Below are positions 47,788 to 56,369 of a stretch of 64,000 nucleotides of DNA, one piece after another. Location of the stretch: assembly GCF_026162425.1 (NCBI RefSeq), contig NZ_JAOBQJ010000006.1, positions 171,186 through 235,185 of the forward strand, read 5' to 3'. The notes below the pieces were generated by a model, which saw only the letters and a list, made by a program, of their open reading frames with translations, was not told the DNA's origin and ran no database searches. A program made the translations under genes and the position numbers. Position 1 is the first letter of the stretch. Each line of letters begins with the position of its first letter. The DNA is from Flexivirga meconopsidis (lineage in GTDB: Bacteria; Actinomycetota; Actinomycetes; Actinomycetales; Dermatophilaceae).

Positions 47788-48762
47788 ATGGCCACCACCC
47801 GTCGCACCTTCCTCACCGGTCTCGCCGCCACCGGCGCCACGGTCGCCTTCGCGCCATCGGCAAGCGCCGCAGCACCACCGCGCGCCGACGTCTGGATCCC
47901 CAGTCATCGTGAGCAGCTGGCCGGCTGGCTCTACCGCCCGACCGCCGACACCAGCGGGCGTCGGCCGGTCATCGTGACCGCGCACGGCCTCGGCTGCATC
48001 AAGGAGATGGGCCTCGACGCCTACGCGCGCAAGTTCGTCGACGCCGGGTATGTCGTGGTCGCTTTCGACTACCGCTTCTTCGCAAACAGCACTGGCCGGC
48101 CGCGCCAGCTGCTCGACATCACCAGTCAGTTGCAGGACTGGCACGCCGCAATCGCGTGGGCCCGGCAGCTGCCCGGGGTTGACCCGGACCGAGTCGGCAT
48201 CTTCGGCACGTCCTTCTCCGGCGGCCACGTTCTCAAGGTGGCGGCGGCGGATCCCCGTGTCGCAGCGGTGATTTCGCAATGCCCCTTCACTGACGGCGCG
48301 GCATCGACCGCGACGATCGGCCCGGTGGCGATCGCCGGGGCAGGCGCGCTCGCCACGGCGGACATCGCAGCCAGCGCGGTCGGCCAGATGGTCACCATCC
48401 CGCTCGCCGGGCACCCGAACGACGTCGCTTTGATGAACGCCGCCGACGTCTGGGACGGCATCCACGCGCTGGTCCCGCCCGGTGTCGACTGGATCAACAA
48501 GGTCGGCGCTCGTGTCGCCGCGCAGATCCCCGCCTACTTCCCGGGCTGGGCGACCTCCGCGATCGAGGCACCGACCTATTTCGCGATCTGCAGCAAGGAC
48601 ACCGTCGCCCCACCCGAGCCCACTCGCGGGTACGCCGCCAAGGCCCCCAACGGCACGGGCAAGGAGTACGACGTCGGTCACTTCGACATCTACCTCGGCG
48701 CGCCGTTCGAGGAGGCCTCGAACGACTACCTGAGGTTCCTGGCCGACAAGCTCCCCGTCTGA
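47788..48762 (+). CDS. Tat-exported alpha/beta hydrolase
   Basis: 324 aa from ATG 47788, with GGAGGG upstream. The twin-arginine signal is ATTRRTFLTGLAATGATVAFAPSASAA. The hydrolase core has IVTAHGLGCIKEMGLDAYARKF, nucleophile motif FGTSFSGGHV, and late CSKDTVAPPEP and GHFDIYLG as acid and base. DUF1100/dienelactone hydrolase-like enzymes of this kind act on esters; substrate unknown. The gene seems monocistronic. Confidence 0.88.
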   Translation: MATTRRTFLTGLAATGATVAFAPSASAAAPPRADVWIPSHREQLAGWLYRPTADTSGRRPVIVTAHGLGCIKEMGLDAYARKFVDAGYVVVAFDYRFFANSTGRPRQLLDITSQLQDWHAAIAWARQLPGVDPDRVGIFGTSFSGGHVLKVAAADPRVAAVISQCPFTDGAASTATIGPVAIAGAGALATADIAASAVGQMVTIPLAGHPNDVALMNAADVWDGIHALVPPGVDWINKVGARVAAQIPAYFPGWATSAIEAPTYFAICSKDTVAPPEPTRGYAAKAPNGTGKEYDVGHFDIYLGAPFEEASNDYLRFLADKLPV

Positions 48763-48777
48763 GCCGCACCGACAGGA

Positions 48778-49266
48778 TCACGCCGTCAGCGCCGCACGCA
48801 ACCGTTCCGAATAAACGGCACGCTCGGCCGCATCCGCCCAGCGCGACTCCCGGTGTCGCGCGTAGAGATCGTCACCCGCATAGCGCGGCAGCACGTGGAC
48901 GTGCAGATGCCACACGTCCTGATCGCCGGCCGGCTCGTTGTGTTGCCGCAGCGAAACCCCTTGGCACCCATAGGTTTCGCGCATCGCGATCGCGACGTCT
49001 CGCGCCAGGTCCCACACCGCGTGACCGGCTTCGGGCGGCAGTTCGTAGAGGTTCTCCACGTGGTCGTTCGGTATGACGAGAACGCCGCCGTCGTTGCGGG
49101 CCCACCACTTCGGTGCGACACGCGCGAACGCCAGGTCGCGACGCACCACCAGGTCCGACGCCGCGTTGTTCGCGTTGAATTCCCCGCGCAGGAACGCACA
49201 GAACGGACAGCGATAGAGCGCCGGCTCATGCCGCCAGCTGCTGGCCCCGGGCACGGGCCGGCTCAC
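48778..49266 (-). CDS. HIT-family nucleotide hydrolase
   Basis: 162 aa. Carries the histidine triad HLHVHVLPR (H-x-H-x-H), preceded by GGVLVIPNDHVENLYELP and SLRQHNEPAGDQDVWHLH, plus a CPFC zinc-type pair near the N-terminus. HIT enzymes hydrolyse nucleotide phosphoramidates or dinucleotides. It overlaps the end of the LacI gene by 4 nt. Confidence 0.92.
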   Translation of the reverse strand: MSRPVPGASSWRHEPALYRCPFCAFLRGEFNANNAASDLVVRRDLAFARVAPKWWARNDGGVLVIPNDHVENLYELPPEAGHAVWDLARDVAIAMRETYGCQGVSLRQHNEPAGDQDVWHLHVHVLPRYAGDDLYARHRESRWADAAERAVYSERLRAALTA

Positions 49267-50345
49267 CGACGCCCGACGGGCGCCGGGCCGGTCGTGTCAC
49301 CGACCCGCAGCGACACCTCGAACGACACGTCGCCGACCTCGTCACCGGCGAGCAGGTCGCGCACGACCTCGCCGACGGCCCGTCCCTTCTCGAGCGGTCG
49401 CTGGTCGATCGTGGTGAGCTCCCGCCCGAACCACGGCAGTGACACCCCGTCGAAGCCGGTGACCGAGAGATCCTCGGGCACTCGCAGGCCGCGATCGCTG
49501 GCCGCCTGCACGGCGCCGGCGGCCAGCAGGTCGCTCTGCGCGATGATCGCGGTCGGCGGGTCGGGGCGGTCCAGCAGGAGGTTCGCCGCGGCATACCCGG
49601 AGTCGAAATCGGCCTCCGCCGCCTCCACCAAGGCGGCCCGGCGAAAGACGTCCCGCACGCCCAGCGCGCGCTCGCGGGTGTCCGGGAAATGGCTCCGTCG
49701 CACGGTGTCCAGCGTGCGCAAGCCGGTCTCGTTGCCCCACGCGAGCGGCATCATGATGTGCCCGACCGTGCGGTGGCCCAGGTCGCGCAGGTGACGGGCC
49801 ACCTGCGCCGATGCGTCCCGCTCAGGCACCTCGACCTGCACGATGCCCGGGCCGCAGGGCGCGCCCGTGCCGACCACTGGCACGCCGCGGGCGGCGAATT
49901 GCGCTGCCAATGCATTGTTTTCGTCCCCGCACAGCATGAAGACGGCAGCGTCCGCGACGATGCGGGAAACCTGCGGGCCCGGGTCGCCGTGCCCTTCCGT
50001 CGCGTCGGGCAACAGCAGCAGCCCCGAGCCCATCTCCCCCACCACCTGGGACAAGCCGTCGAGCACCGCGACGACATACGGATCACGGAAGGCGTGCAGG
50101 ATGCGCCGCTCGACCACTGCGGCAATCACTCCGCTTCGGCCGTGCCGCAACGAGGAGGCCATCGGGTGCGGCCCGGTGTAGCCGAGTCGTTCGGCAGCGT
50201 CCCGCACCCGGCCCGCGGTGTCTTCCGCGACCGGCTTGTTGCCACTGAAGACCAGGGACGCGGTCGACATCGAGACACCGGCGAGCCCGGCGACATCGCG
50301 CAGCGTCACTCGGGCGGCGGTTCCGGCTTGACCACGTGAGGGCAT
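49263..50345 (-). CDS. LacI-family transcriptional regulator
   Basis: 360 aa from ATG 50343-50345. N-terminal HTH RVTLRDVAGLAGVSMSTASLVFSGNKPVAEDTAGRVRDAAERLGY followed by the periplasmic-binding-protein-like effector domain (IVADAAVFMLCGDENNALAAQFAARGVPVVGTG, LGHRTVGHIMMPLAW, PTAIIAQSDLLAAGAVQAASDRGLRVPEDLSVTGFDG). The effector is unknown but probably a sugar or nucleoside. It faces the divergent MFS gene, with paired palindromes between them. Confidence 0.95.
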   Translation of the reverse strand: MPSRGQAGTAARVTLRDVAGLAGVSMSTASLVFSGNKPVAEDTAGRVRDAAERLGYTGPHPMASSLRHGRSGVIAAVVERRILHAFRDPYVVAVLDGLSQVVGEMGSGLLLLPDATEGHGDPGPQVSRIVADAAVFMLCGDENNALAAQFAARGVPVVGTGAPCGPGIVQVEVPERDASAQVARHLRDLGHRTVGHIMMPLAWGNETGLRTLDTVRRSHFPDTRERALGVRDVFRRAALVEAAEADFDSGYAAANLLLDRPDPPTAIIAQSDLLAAGAVQAASDRGLRVPEDLSVTGFDGVSLPWFGRELTTIDQRPLEKGRAVGEVVRDLLAGDEVGDVSFEVSLRVGDTTGPAPVGRR

Positions 50346-50358
50346 GTGCAGCAGACTA

Positions 50359-50386
50359 TCGAATCGATTCGATCGAATCGATTCGA
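50359..50386. promoter_or_regulatory. Two adjoining LacI-type palindromic operators
   Basis: TCGAATCGATTCGA occurs twice head-to-tail (50359-50372 and 50373-50386); each copy is a perfect palindrome and the whole 28 bp is also one. It lies 14 nt from the LacI start and 52 nt from the divergent MFS start, so the repressor probably controls both. Confidence 0.88.
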
Positions 50387-50437
50387 CGGCATCCGGAGTC
50401 GCCCCGCCGACTCCGCACTTACCCCGGGAGGAGCACC

Positions 50438-51718
50438 GTGGCCACGGTGGACGAGCTGCGCGACGACCGACCGACCCGCCCGGGCTCACCCGCCCCGGAC
50501 GCGGTCCGCCGCGCCTCACGCTCGGTGATGATCGTCTTCGCACTCAACGGCGCGGCCTTCGCCACCTACGCCTCGCGCATCCCCGACACCAAATCGTTGC
50601 TGCACCTGTCCGCCGGACAGCTGGGCCTCTTCCTGCTCGCCGGCGCGCTCGGCAGCGTGCTCGGGCTGCCGATGTCGGGCTGGATCGCCGGCCGCTTCGG
50701 CGCGCGGCGCACGGTGCTCGCCGGCTCGGCCGCGACCACTCTCGGCTACTCCGTGTCCGCGATCGGCATCGGCACCCACCAGCTCTGGCTCGCGGCGGCC
50801 AGCCTCTTCGTCGCGGGCTGGGGCGTGGGCATCTGGGACGTCGCGATGAACCTCGAGGGCACCGTCGTCGAGCAGCACCTCGGCCGCTCGATCATGCCGC
50901 GCTTCCACGCGATGTTCAGTGGCGGCACTGTCGCGGCCGCGCTGCTCGGCGCCGGCTTGACCGCGCTGCGCGTGCCGGTCTGGCTTCACGTGATCGTCGT
51001 CATGGCACTGCTGGCCGCAGGTACGGCGTGGGCGGTCGGCGGATTCCGCGCGCTCGGTGAAGTCACCTCCGAGCCCGAGAGCTCTGAGAAGCCCGAAAAC
51101 CCAGACTCCGCAACCGAACCCGCAGGGAAGTCGAGTCACCTGTCCGCGTGGCTCGACCCTCGCGTCCTGCTCATCGGCGTGGTCACACTCGCAGCGGGGT
51201 TCACCGAGGGCACCGCAAACGACTGGCTGTCCGTGGCCTTCGTCGAGGGGCACGACGTGCCCAAGTGGGCCGGCGTGCTGGCCTTCGCCACCTTCCTCAC
51301 CTTCATGACGATCGGTCGTATCACCGGCACCGCCATTCTCGACCGGCACGGCCGGGTGCCGGTCCTGCGCTGTGCCTTCGCACTCGCCGTGCTCGGTTGT
51401 CTCGCAGTCGTTTTCGGCTCCACGCCAATCGCGTATGCCGGGGTCGTCGTCTGGGGCGTCGGAGTCTCGCTCGGCTTCCCGGTCGGGATGAGTGCCGCGG
51501 CGGACGACCCGGCGCAGGCGCACGCACGCATCTCGGTGGTCAGCACGATCGCCTACACCGCCTTCCTCGCCGGCCCGCCGCTGCTCGGCTTCCTCGGCGA
51601 ACACGTCGGCGTGCTGCACGCCCTGCTCGCCGTCGGCGCGGCTGCCACGCTGGCGCTGCTCCTGGTGCCGTCGGTCCGCGAGCCGGAACGCCCCGAGCGG
51701 CCGCTCGCCGCCCGCTAA
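50438..51718 (+). CDS. MFS transporter, divergent from LacI regulator
   Basis: 426 aa from GTG 50438, with GGGAGGAG 6 nt upstream. Twelve helices; ALNGAAFATYASRIPDTKSLLHLSAGQLGLFLLAGALGSVLGLPMSGWIAGRFGARRTVLAG and GWGVGIWDVAMNLEGTVVEQ are typical of the YfcJ/FucP-like MFS group found beside LacI regulators. A sugar or small-molecule importer or exporter; substrate unknown. A polar insertion SEPESSEKPENPDSATEP lies between helices 6 and 7. Confidence 0.9.
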   Translation: MATVDELRDDRPTRPGSPAPDAVRRASRSVMIVFALNGAAFATYASRIPDTKSLLHLSAGQLGLFLLAGALGSVLGLPMSGWIAGRFGARRTVLAGSAATTLGYSVSAIGIGTHQLWLAAASLFVAGWGVGIWDVAMNLEGTVVEQHLGRSIMPRFHAMFSGGTVAAALLGAGLTALRVPVWLHVIVVMALLAAGTAWAVGGFRALGEVTSEPESSEKPENPDSATEPAGKSSHLSAWLDPRVLLIGVVTLAAGFTEGTANDWLSVAFVEGHDVPKWAGVLAFATFLTFMTIGRITGTAILDRHGRVPVLRCAFALAVLGCLAVVFGSTPIAYAGVVVWGVGVSLGFPVGMSAAADDPAQAHARISVVSTIAYTAFLAGPPLLGFLGEHVGVLHALLAVGAAATLALLLVPSVREPERPERPLAAR

Positions 51719-51797
51719 GGCACCACCGACCGAGCGGTGGTTCTGCTCTCAGCAGAAACTGCGGCGCGGCCGAGGACTGCCGTCATACGGTCGGGAG

Positions 51798-52112
51798 ATG
51801 GGTGACGTGCGGCAGTTGCGACAGATCCGACCGGTGGAGCCTCTCTGGCGCGAGGTGCTCGGCACCCGCCTGCGCCAACTGCGTCGACACCGTCGCATGA
51901 CGCTGACGAACACCGCTGCCATTGCTGGCATTTCGCCGCAGTACCTCTCGGAGATCGAGCGTGGCCGCAAGGACCCGTCATCCGAGATTGTCGCGGCGGT
52001 CGCGGGCGCCCTGGGTTTCACGCTCACCGAGGTGACCGACCTCACCGTGCGCGACCTGCGCCGGGAGACCTTCGCCACGGCACCGCGCGGGCCGGTTGCC
52101 CTCGCCGCCTAG
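51798..52112 (+). CDS. XRE-family regulator, ClgR/PopR-like, with Ala-Ala degron
   Basis: 104 aa from ATG 51798. A helix-turn-helix of ClgR type ([53 protein letters not shown]) is followed by a short tail ending VALAA. In Streptomyces, PopR and ClgR activate clpP genes and are themselves degraded by ClpP through a terminal Ala-Ala. Here the gene converges with two clpP genes, stops overlapping by 3 nt (CTAG). Regulation of those genes by this protein is inferred. Confidence 0.85.
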   Translation: MGDVRQLRQIRPVEPLWREVLGTRLRQLRRHRRMTLTNTAAIAGISPQYLSEIERGRKDPSSEIVAAVAGALGFTLTEVTDLTVRDLRRETFATAPRGPVALAA

Positions 52113-52705
52113 TCGCCCTCGCGGTAGGCGACCACCTGGTCGGCGAGTCCGTAGTCAACGGCCTCGATCGGGGTGAAGATCCGGTCCCGGTCGGTGTCCT
52201 TGCGCAGGGCCTCCACCCCCTGTCCGGTATGCCGGGCCAGGATCTCCTCGGCCTCGGCGCGCACCCGGATCACCTCGTCGGCGGCCAGGATCAGGTCCGG
52301 GATCGCACCCTGCCCGCGCCCGGACGGCTGGTGCAGCAACACCCTCGAATGCGGCAGCACACTGCGCCGCCCAGGCTCACCCGCAGCGAGCAGGATCGCC
52401 GCTGTCGAGCACGCCTGCCCGACGCAGGTGGTCGCCACCGGCGACCGCACGAACCGCATCGCGTCGTAGATCGCGAAGGTCGCGGTGAGCGATCCGCCCG
52501 GTGAATTGATGTAGAGGTTGATCTCGCGTTCGGGCGCGGTCGCCTCCAGATGCAGGATCTGTGCGATCAGCGCGTTGGAGACGCCGTCGTCGACCTCGGT
52601 GCCAAGGTAGACGATCCGCTCGGTCAGCAGGTGACTGTAGACGTCCATGACGCGGTCACCCCGTGCTGACGAGGAGACGACGTTGGGGATCGTGTACGTC
52701 GACAT
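52109..52705 (-). CDS. clpP: ATP-dependent Clp protease proteolytic subunit (copy A)
   Basis: 198 aa. ClpP fold with catalytic Ser in [15 protein letters not shown], His in [11 protein letters not shown] and Asp in [20 protein letters not shown]. The family usually reads GQAAS and PNARILIHQP, so ACS and PHS are variant but the triad is intact. It starts 1 nt after its partner ClpP and probably forms a mixed tetradecamer with it, as ClpP3-ClpP4 or ClpP1-ClpP2 do. Confidence 0.95.
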   Translation of the reverse strand: MSTYTIPNVVSSSARGDRVMDVYSHLLTERIVYLGTEVDDGVSNALIAQILHLEATAPEREINLYINSPGGSLTATFAIYDAMRFVRSPVATTCVGQACSTAAILLAAGEPGRRSVLPHSRVLLHQPSGRGQGAIPDLILAADEVIRVRAEAEEILARHTGQGVEALRKDTDRDRIFTPIEAVDYGLADQVVAYREGD

Positions 52706-52706
52706 C

Positions 52707-53318
52707 TCAAACCCCCAGTCCCACAGGCGATTTGCGCGGCTTGATCGACTCGACCGAGTCGATGATCCGGTCGACGAAGCCGTAGTCGACGGCCTGCTGC
52801 GCCGTATACCAGCGGTCGCGCAACGAGTCCTCGAAGATTCGGGCCACCGGTTGTCCCGTGTGCTCGGCAATGAGGCCGAGCACGGTGTCGCGGGTCTGCC
52901 GCAGGTCATCGGCCTGCAGCTCGATGTCCACGGCGGTGCCGGCGATGCCCGCCGACCCCTGGTGCATCAGGATCTTGGAGTGCGGCAGGGCAAACCGCTT
53001 GCCGGGCGCTCCCGCGCTCAACAGGAATTGCCCTGCGCTGCATGCGATTCCGAGTGCGAGCGTGGACACGTCGTTCGGGATCGCGTGCATCACGTCCATG
53101 ATCGCGAGCATTGCGGGCACCGAACCACCGGGTGAGTTGATCCAGAGGCTGATGTCGGCGCGACCGTCGTCCGCGGACAACAGGAAGAGTTGGGAGATCA
53201 GCCGGGTGCCGATCTCGTCGTCCAGCGCGGTGTCGAGCACGATGACGCGCTGCTCGAGCAGATGCTCGGCGACCTGCCGGCTGAGTGGATGGGGTGGACG
53301 AGGCTGTTCATCGGTCAT
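52707..53318 (-). CDS. clpP: ATP-dependent Clp protease proteolytic subunit (copy B)
   Basis: 203 aa from ATG 53316-53318. Catalytic Ser in [15 protein letters not shown], His in [14 protein letters not shown], and Asp in [23 protein letters not shown] His-Pro-rich N-terminus ([14 protein letters not shown]) precedes the mature part. Lack of the clpX/tig neighbourhood and the presence of a PopR/ClgR-like gene suggest the accessory ClpP3/P4-type pair rather than the housekeeping one. Confidence 0.94.
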   Translation of the reverse strand: MTDEQPRPPHPLSRQVAEHLLEQRVIVLDTALDDEIGTRLISQLFLLSADDGRADISLWINSPGGSVPAMLAIMDVMHAIPNDVSTLALGIACSAGQFLLSAGAPGKRFALPHSKILMHQGSAGIAGTAVDIELQADDLRQTRDTVLGLIAEHTGQPVARIFEDSLRDRWYTAQQAVDYGFVDRIIDSVESIKPRKSPVGLGV

Positions 53319-53392
53319 GCAGCCAGCATCACTGCCGCACAACGTAATTGGCGATCTCTTGCTGCCGTGGGCAGCAAGAGATCGGCAGCTCG

Positions 53393-53845
53393 TCAGCCGG
53401 CCTTCACCGGTCGCTGCTCCAGGACATCGACCAGGCGGGCCAGCTCGGGTCGCTCGCGCGCGTCGTCCAACGTGTCGTGCAAGCTGCGGTCGTAGGTCGG
53501 CCGGGCGTCGGCGAGCAGGGCCGAACCTTTCGGGGTCAGCTCGGTGTAGATGCCACGCCGGTCGTCGGCACAAAGCACGCGCTGCAGCAGCCCGCGATCC
53601 TCCAGCCGCGTCACCAACCTGGTCGTCGCGCTGCTCGACAGCGCCGCCGCGCGTGCCAACTGCTGCATGCGCATGTGCCAACCGTCCTGGCGCGAGAGGG
53701 CATCGAGCACGGTGAATTCCACGACGGACAAACCGTGTTCGGCGCTCAACGCCCGCTCGAGGGCCTGGTCGATCAGTCCGTGCAGCGCAGCGAGGGTGCG
53801 CCAGCCCTGCGCGCGGATCTCCACCGCGTCGTCGGCAATGCCCAT
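53393..53845 (-). CDS. MarR-family transcriptional regulator
   Basis: 150 aa from ATG 53843-53845, preceded by GGAGGAC. Winged helix LSVVEFTVLDALSRQDGWHMRMQQLARAAALSSSATTRLVTRLEDRGLLQRVLCADDRRGIYTELTPKGSALL. Controls, by position, the divergent MFS exporter and itself through the repeated boxes between them. The ligand is unknown. Confidence 0.93.
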   Translation of the reverse strand: MGIADDAVEIRAQGWRTLAALHGLIDQALERALSAEHGLSVVEFTVLDALSRQDGWHMRMQQLARAAALSSSATTRLVTRLEDRGLLQRVLCADDRRGIYTELTPKGSALLADARPTYDRSLHDTLDDARERPELARLVDVLEQRPVKAG

Positions 53846-53893
53846 GTCCGTCCTCCGGGTCCGGTCGCCGGACGGCGACGTGTTGCACACCAC

Positions 53894-53951
53894 TATACCC
53901 GCGTTTGCAATATCCCGCGCGTGCAACTAGTTTTGTTGCACACGCGGGATA
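53894..53951. promoter_or_regulatory. Three TTGCANNCGCGGGATA boxes: MarR operators
   Basis: The box is present inverted at 53894-53910 (one base longer) and 53911-53926, and direct at 53936-53951. The latter two form an almost perfect dyad with a 9-nt centre. A fourth half-site TTGCACAC is at 53883-53890. They lie between the divergent MarR and MFS starts. Confidence 0.85.
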
Positions 53952-54010
53952 CCTGCCTACGCAAGATGAGCAGCGTCCCACTCACCTACGCAACGAAAGT
54001 GACCACGAAC

Positions 54011-55225
54011 ATGCCCATCGGCTTGGTCGCACTCGCGCTCGGCGGCTTCGGCATCGGCCTCACCGAATTCGTCATCGCCGGCCTATTGCCTGACGTCGCA
54101 GACGATTTCGGCGTCACCGAGGCCAGCGCCGGCTGGCTGATCACCGGATACGCACTGGCCGTCGCCATCGGCGCCGTGCTGATGACCGCGGCACTCACCC
54201 GCGTCCCGCGCAAACGGGCGCTGCTCGGCCTGATGATCCTCTTCATCGCGGGAAACCTGCTCTCCGCGCTTGCCCCGTCATACGCCGTGCTGCTGTCGGG
54301 GCGGGTGCTGGCGGCCTTGTGTCACGGAGCCTTCTTCGGCATCGGCTCGGTCGTCGCCGCGTCGATGGTCGAGCCGGCCAAGAAGGCGGGCGCCATCGCC
54401 ATCATGTTCGGCGGCCTGACGATCGCCAATGTCCTCGGCGTGCCGCTCGGCACCCTGCTCGGCCAGCAGTTCGGCTGGCGCTCGACGTTCTGGGCGATCA
54501 CCGTGATCGGTGTCGTCGCGTTCGCCGGACTCGCGGCACTCGTCCCGGCCGGGACGTCGACCGTGCGACCCGACCTGCGGGCCGAGGTGCGGGCGTTCCG
54601 CGAGCCTCAGGTCTGGCTGTCGCTCGGCATGACCGTGCTCGGCTTCGGCGGCATGTTCGGTGCGTTCACCTACATCGCCTTCACCCTCACCGACCTGTCC
54701 GGCTTCCCGGCCGGGGCGGTGCCGTGGCTGCTGATCCTTTTCGGCGCAGGGCTTTTCGTCGGCAACGCGGTGGGCGGCAAGGCCGCCGACCGGTCCGTCC
54801 CGCGGACGCTCTACGTCGTCTTCACCGCACTGGCGGCAGCGATGGTGCTGTTCGCCGCGACCGCCGCGTCCCGTCCGATGGCGATCGTCTCGCTCCTGCT
54901 GATGGGCCTGTTCGGCTTCGCAACCGTGCCCGCCCTGCAGATGCGGATCATGTCGTATGCCGATCACGCGCCGACCCTCGCGTCGGGCTCGAACATCGCG
55001 GCCTTCAACGTCGGTAACGCCATCGGCGCCTGGCTCGGCGGCCTGACGATCTCCGCGGGCCTCGGCTACGCCTCACCGATCTGGGTGGGCGCGGCGATGA
55101 CCGCCGGCGCACTCGTCGTGCTCGTGCTGGCTGAGGCCGCCACCCGGCGTCGCGCACGTGAGCTGCGTCATACGGATGGCTTGACCGGATGTCACGCCGA
55201 CGTGCTACCGTCCACATTGCGCTGA
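54011..55225 (+). CDS. MFS efflux transporter (arabinose-efflux-like), MarR-controlled
   Basis: 404 aa from ATG 54011 (MPIGLVALALGGFGIGLTEFVIAGLLPDVADDFGVTEASAGWLITGYALAVAIGA), the usual start for this family; ATG 53966 would add 15 residues but leaves no room between operator and start. Twelve helices. Resembles AraJ/YdhP-type drug or sugar exporters. The divergent MarR repressor suggests induction by its own substrate. The C-terminal HTDGLTGCHADVLPSTLR is not conserved-looking. Confidence 0.9.
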   Translation: MPIGLVALALGGFGIGLTEFVIAGLLPDVADDFGVTEASAGWLITGYALAVAIGAVLMTAALTRVPRKRALLGLMILFIAGNLLSALAPSYAVLLSGRVLAALCHGAFFGIGSVVAASMVEPAKKAGAIAIMFGGLTIANVLGVPLGTLLGQQFGWRSTFWAITVIGVVAFAGLAALVPAGTSTVRPDLRAEVRAFREPQVWLSLGMTVLGFGGMFGAFTYIAFTLTDLSGFPAGAVPWLLILFGAGLFVGNAVGGKAADRSVPRTLYVVFTALAAAMVLFAATAASRPMAIVSLLLMGLFGFATVPALQMRIMSYADHAPTLASGSNIAAFNVGNAIGAWLGGLTISAGLGYASPIWVGAAMTAGALVVLVLAEAATRRRARELRHTDGLTGCHADVLPSTLR

Positions 55226-55306
55226 TCTAGGCCAAATAGGTCAGGTGTCATCGAGACCCTCGGCACCCGTCAGCTGCTCCCCCACACACGACAGAAAGCC
55301 GTCCGC

Positions 55307-56290
55307 ATGCCGCACGACCTGCCATCCCGCCGCACCATCGCCAAGGGGGCCGCTTGGGCGGCGCCGGTGGTCGCCGTCGCATCGGCAGCACCTGCCAGCG
55401 CCGCGAGCAACGGCTTCTCCCAGACCTGGACCGGCTACCAGACGGTGACCCACCTCGTACCGGCATCCGTGCGCACTGTCACCTTCACGGTGACCGGCGG
55501 CGGTGGCGGCGGCGTCAGCTCGGTGCCCGGCGGACAGGGCGCGACCTACTCGGGCACGATCACGATGCCGGCCAGTTCGTCGGGCACCGCACTGACCCTC
55601 GTGGTCGGTGCGGGAGGGCTCGGCGCCAACCGGAACGCGGGCGGTCAGGGCTTCGGCAATGGCGGCGCCGGCGGTGTCGGCCAAGCGACCACCGTGCGCG
55701 GTCGTGGCGGTGGCGGCGGAAGCGCCATCCTCATCGGCGCGACGCCCCTCGTCGTCGCCGGCGGTGGCGGCGGCACCGGCTCCGCGAGCGTCACGGGCAC
55801 CTCCAATCAGATCACCGGCGGACCTGGTGGCAATGCGGCCGGCGGCAGCTCGGCGGGTGGCCGCACCACAGCCAGCAACAGCGCCACCACCGCGGCGGGA
55901 CCCGGCGGAGCCGGAGCCACCGCTGGCACGCCGGGGGCCGCAGGTCCAGCCGGCACGTCGAGTGGCTCGGGCACCGGCGTCTCCCGCCCCGGAGTCGCCG
56001 GCGGTGCCGCCGGCACCGGCAATCAAGGCGGCGGCAACGGCGGAGCCGGAGTGACGATCAACTCGACTTCCTCCACCACGGTCGGCACGGGGTCCGGCGG
56101 TGGCGGCGGCGGGTATGCCGGTGGCGGCTCCGGCGGGGTTGCCAGCCGCAGTACGGTCACCGCCGGCGGTGGCGGCGGCGCCGGATCCAACTACGTCGGA
56201 CCGTCGGTGCAGATCAGCGCGGGCCCTGGCGGCGCCGGCAACGGCGGCGCCCCGGACGGTGGTCCGGGCTCCATCACGATCACCTACTAA
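55307..56290 (+). CDS. Tat-exported glycine-rich surface protein
   Basis: 327 aa. Signal with twin Arg and typical cleavage site: SRRTIAKGAAWAAPVVAVASAAPASAA. The mature part starts with a short beta segment (GFSQTWTGYQTVTHLVPASVRTVTFTVTGGGGGG) and is then over 35% Gly in GGGG and GGAG runs, ending PGSITITY. The pattern recalls glycine-rich, adhesin-like or cell-wall proteins; no enzyme motif. Folding before Tat export would be needed. Function unknown. Confidence 0.82.
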   Translation: MPHDLPSRRTIAKGAAWAAPVVAVASAAPASAASNGFSQTWTGYQTVTHLVPASVRTVTFTVTGGGGGGVSSVPGGQGATYSGTITMPASSSGTALTLVVGAGGLGANRNAGGQGFGNGGAGGVGQATTVRGRGGGGGSAILIGATPLVVAGGGGGTGSASVTGTSNQITGGPGGNAAGGSSAGGRTTASNSATTAAGPGGAGATAGTPGAAGPAGTSSGSGTGVSRPGVAGGAAGTGNQGGGNGGAGVTINSTSSTTVGTGSGGGGGGYAGGGSGGVASRSTVTAGGGGGAGSNYVGPSVQISAGPGGAGNGGAPDGGPGSITITY

Positions 56291-56308
56291 ACGCAAAACC
56301 CAAAGCCA

Positions 56309-56340
56309 CGTGGCCGGCACCGTGCGAGGTGCCGGCCACG
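56309..56340 (+). terminator. Terminator of the glycine-rich protein gene
   Basis: CGTGGCCGGCACC (56309-56321) pairs perfectly with 56328-56340, 6-nt loop, 18 nt after the stop and 29 nt before the next start. Confidence 0.85.
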
Positions 56341-56369
56341 CGTCTTTGCGCACAAGGCAGACTCAAGAC

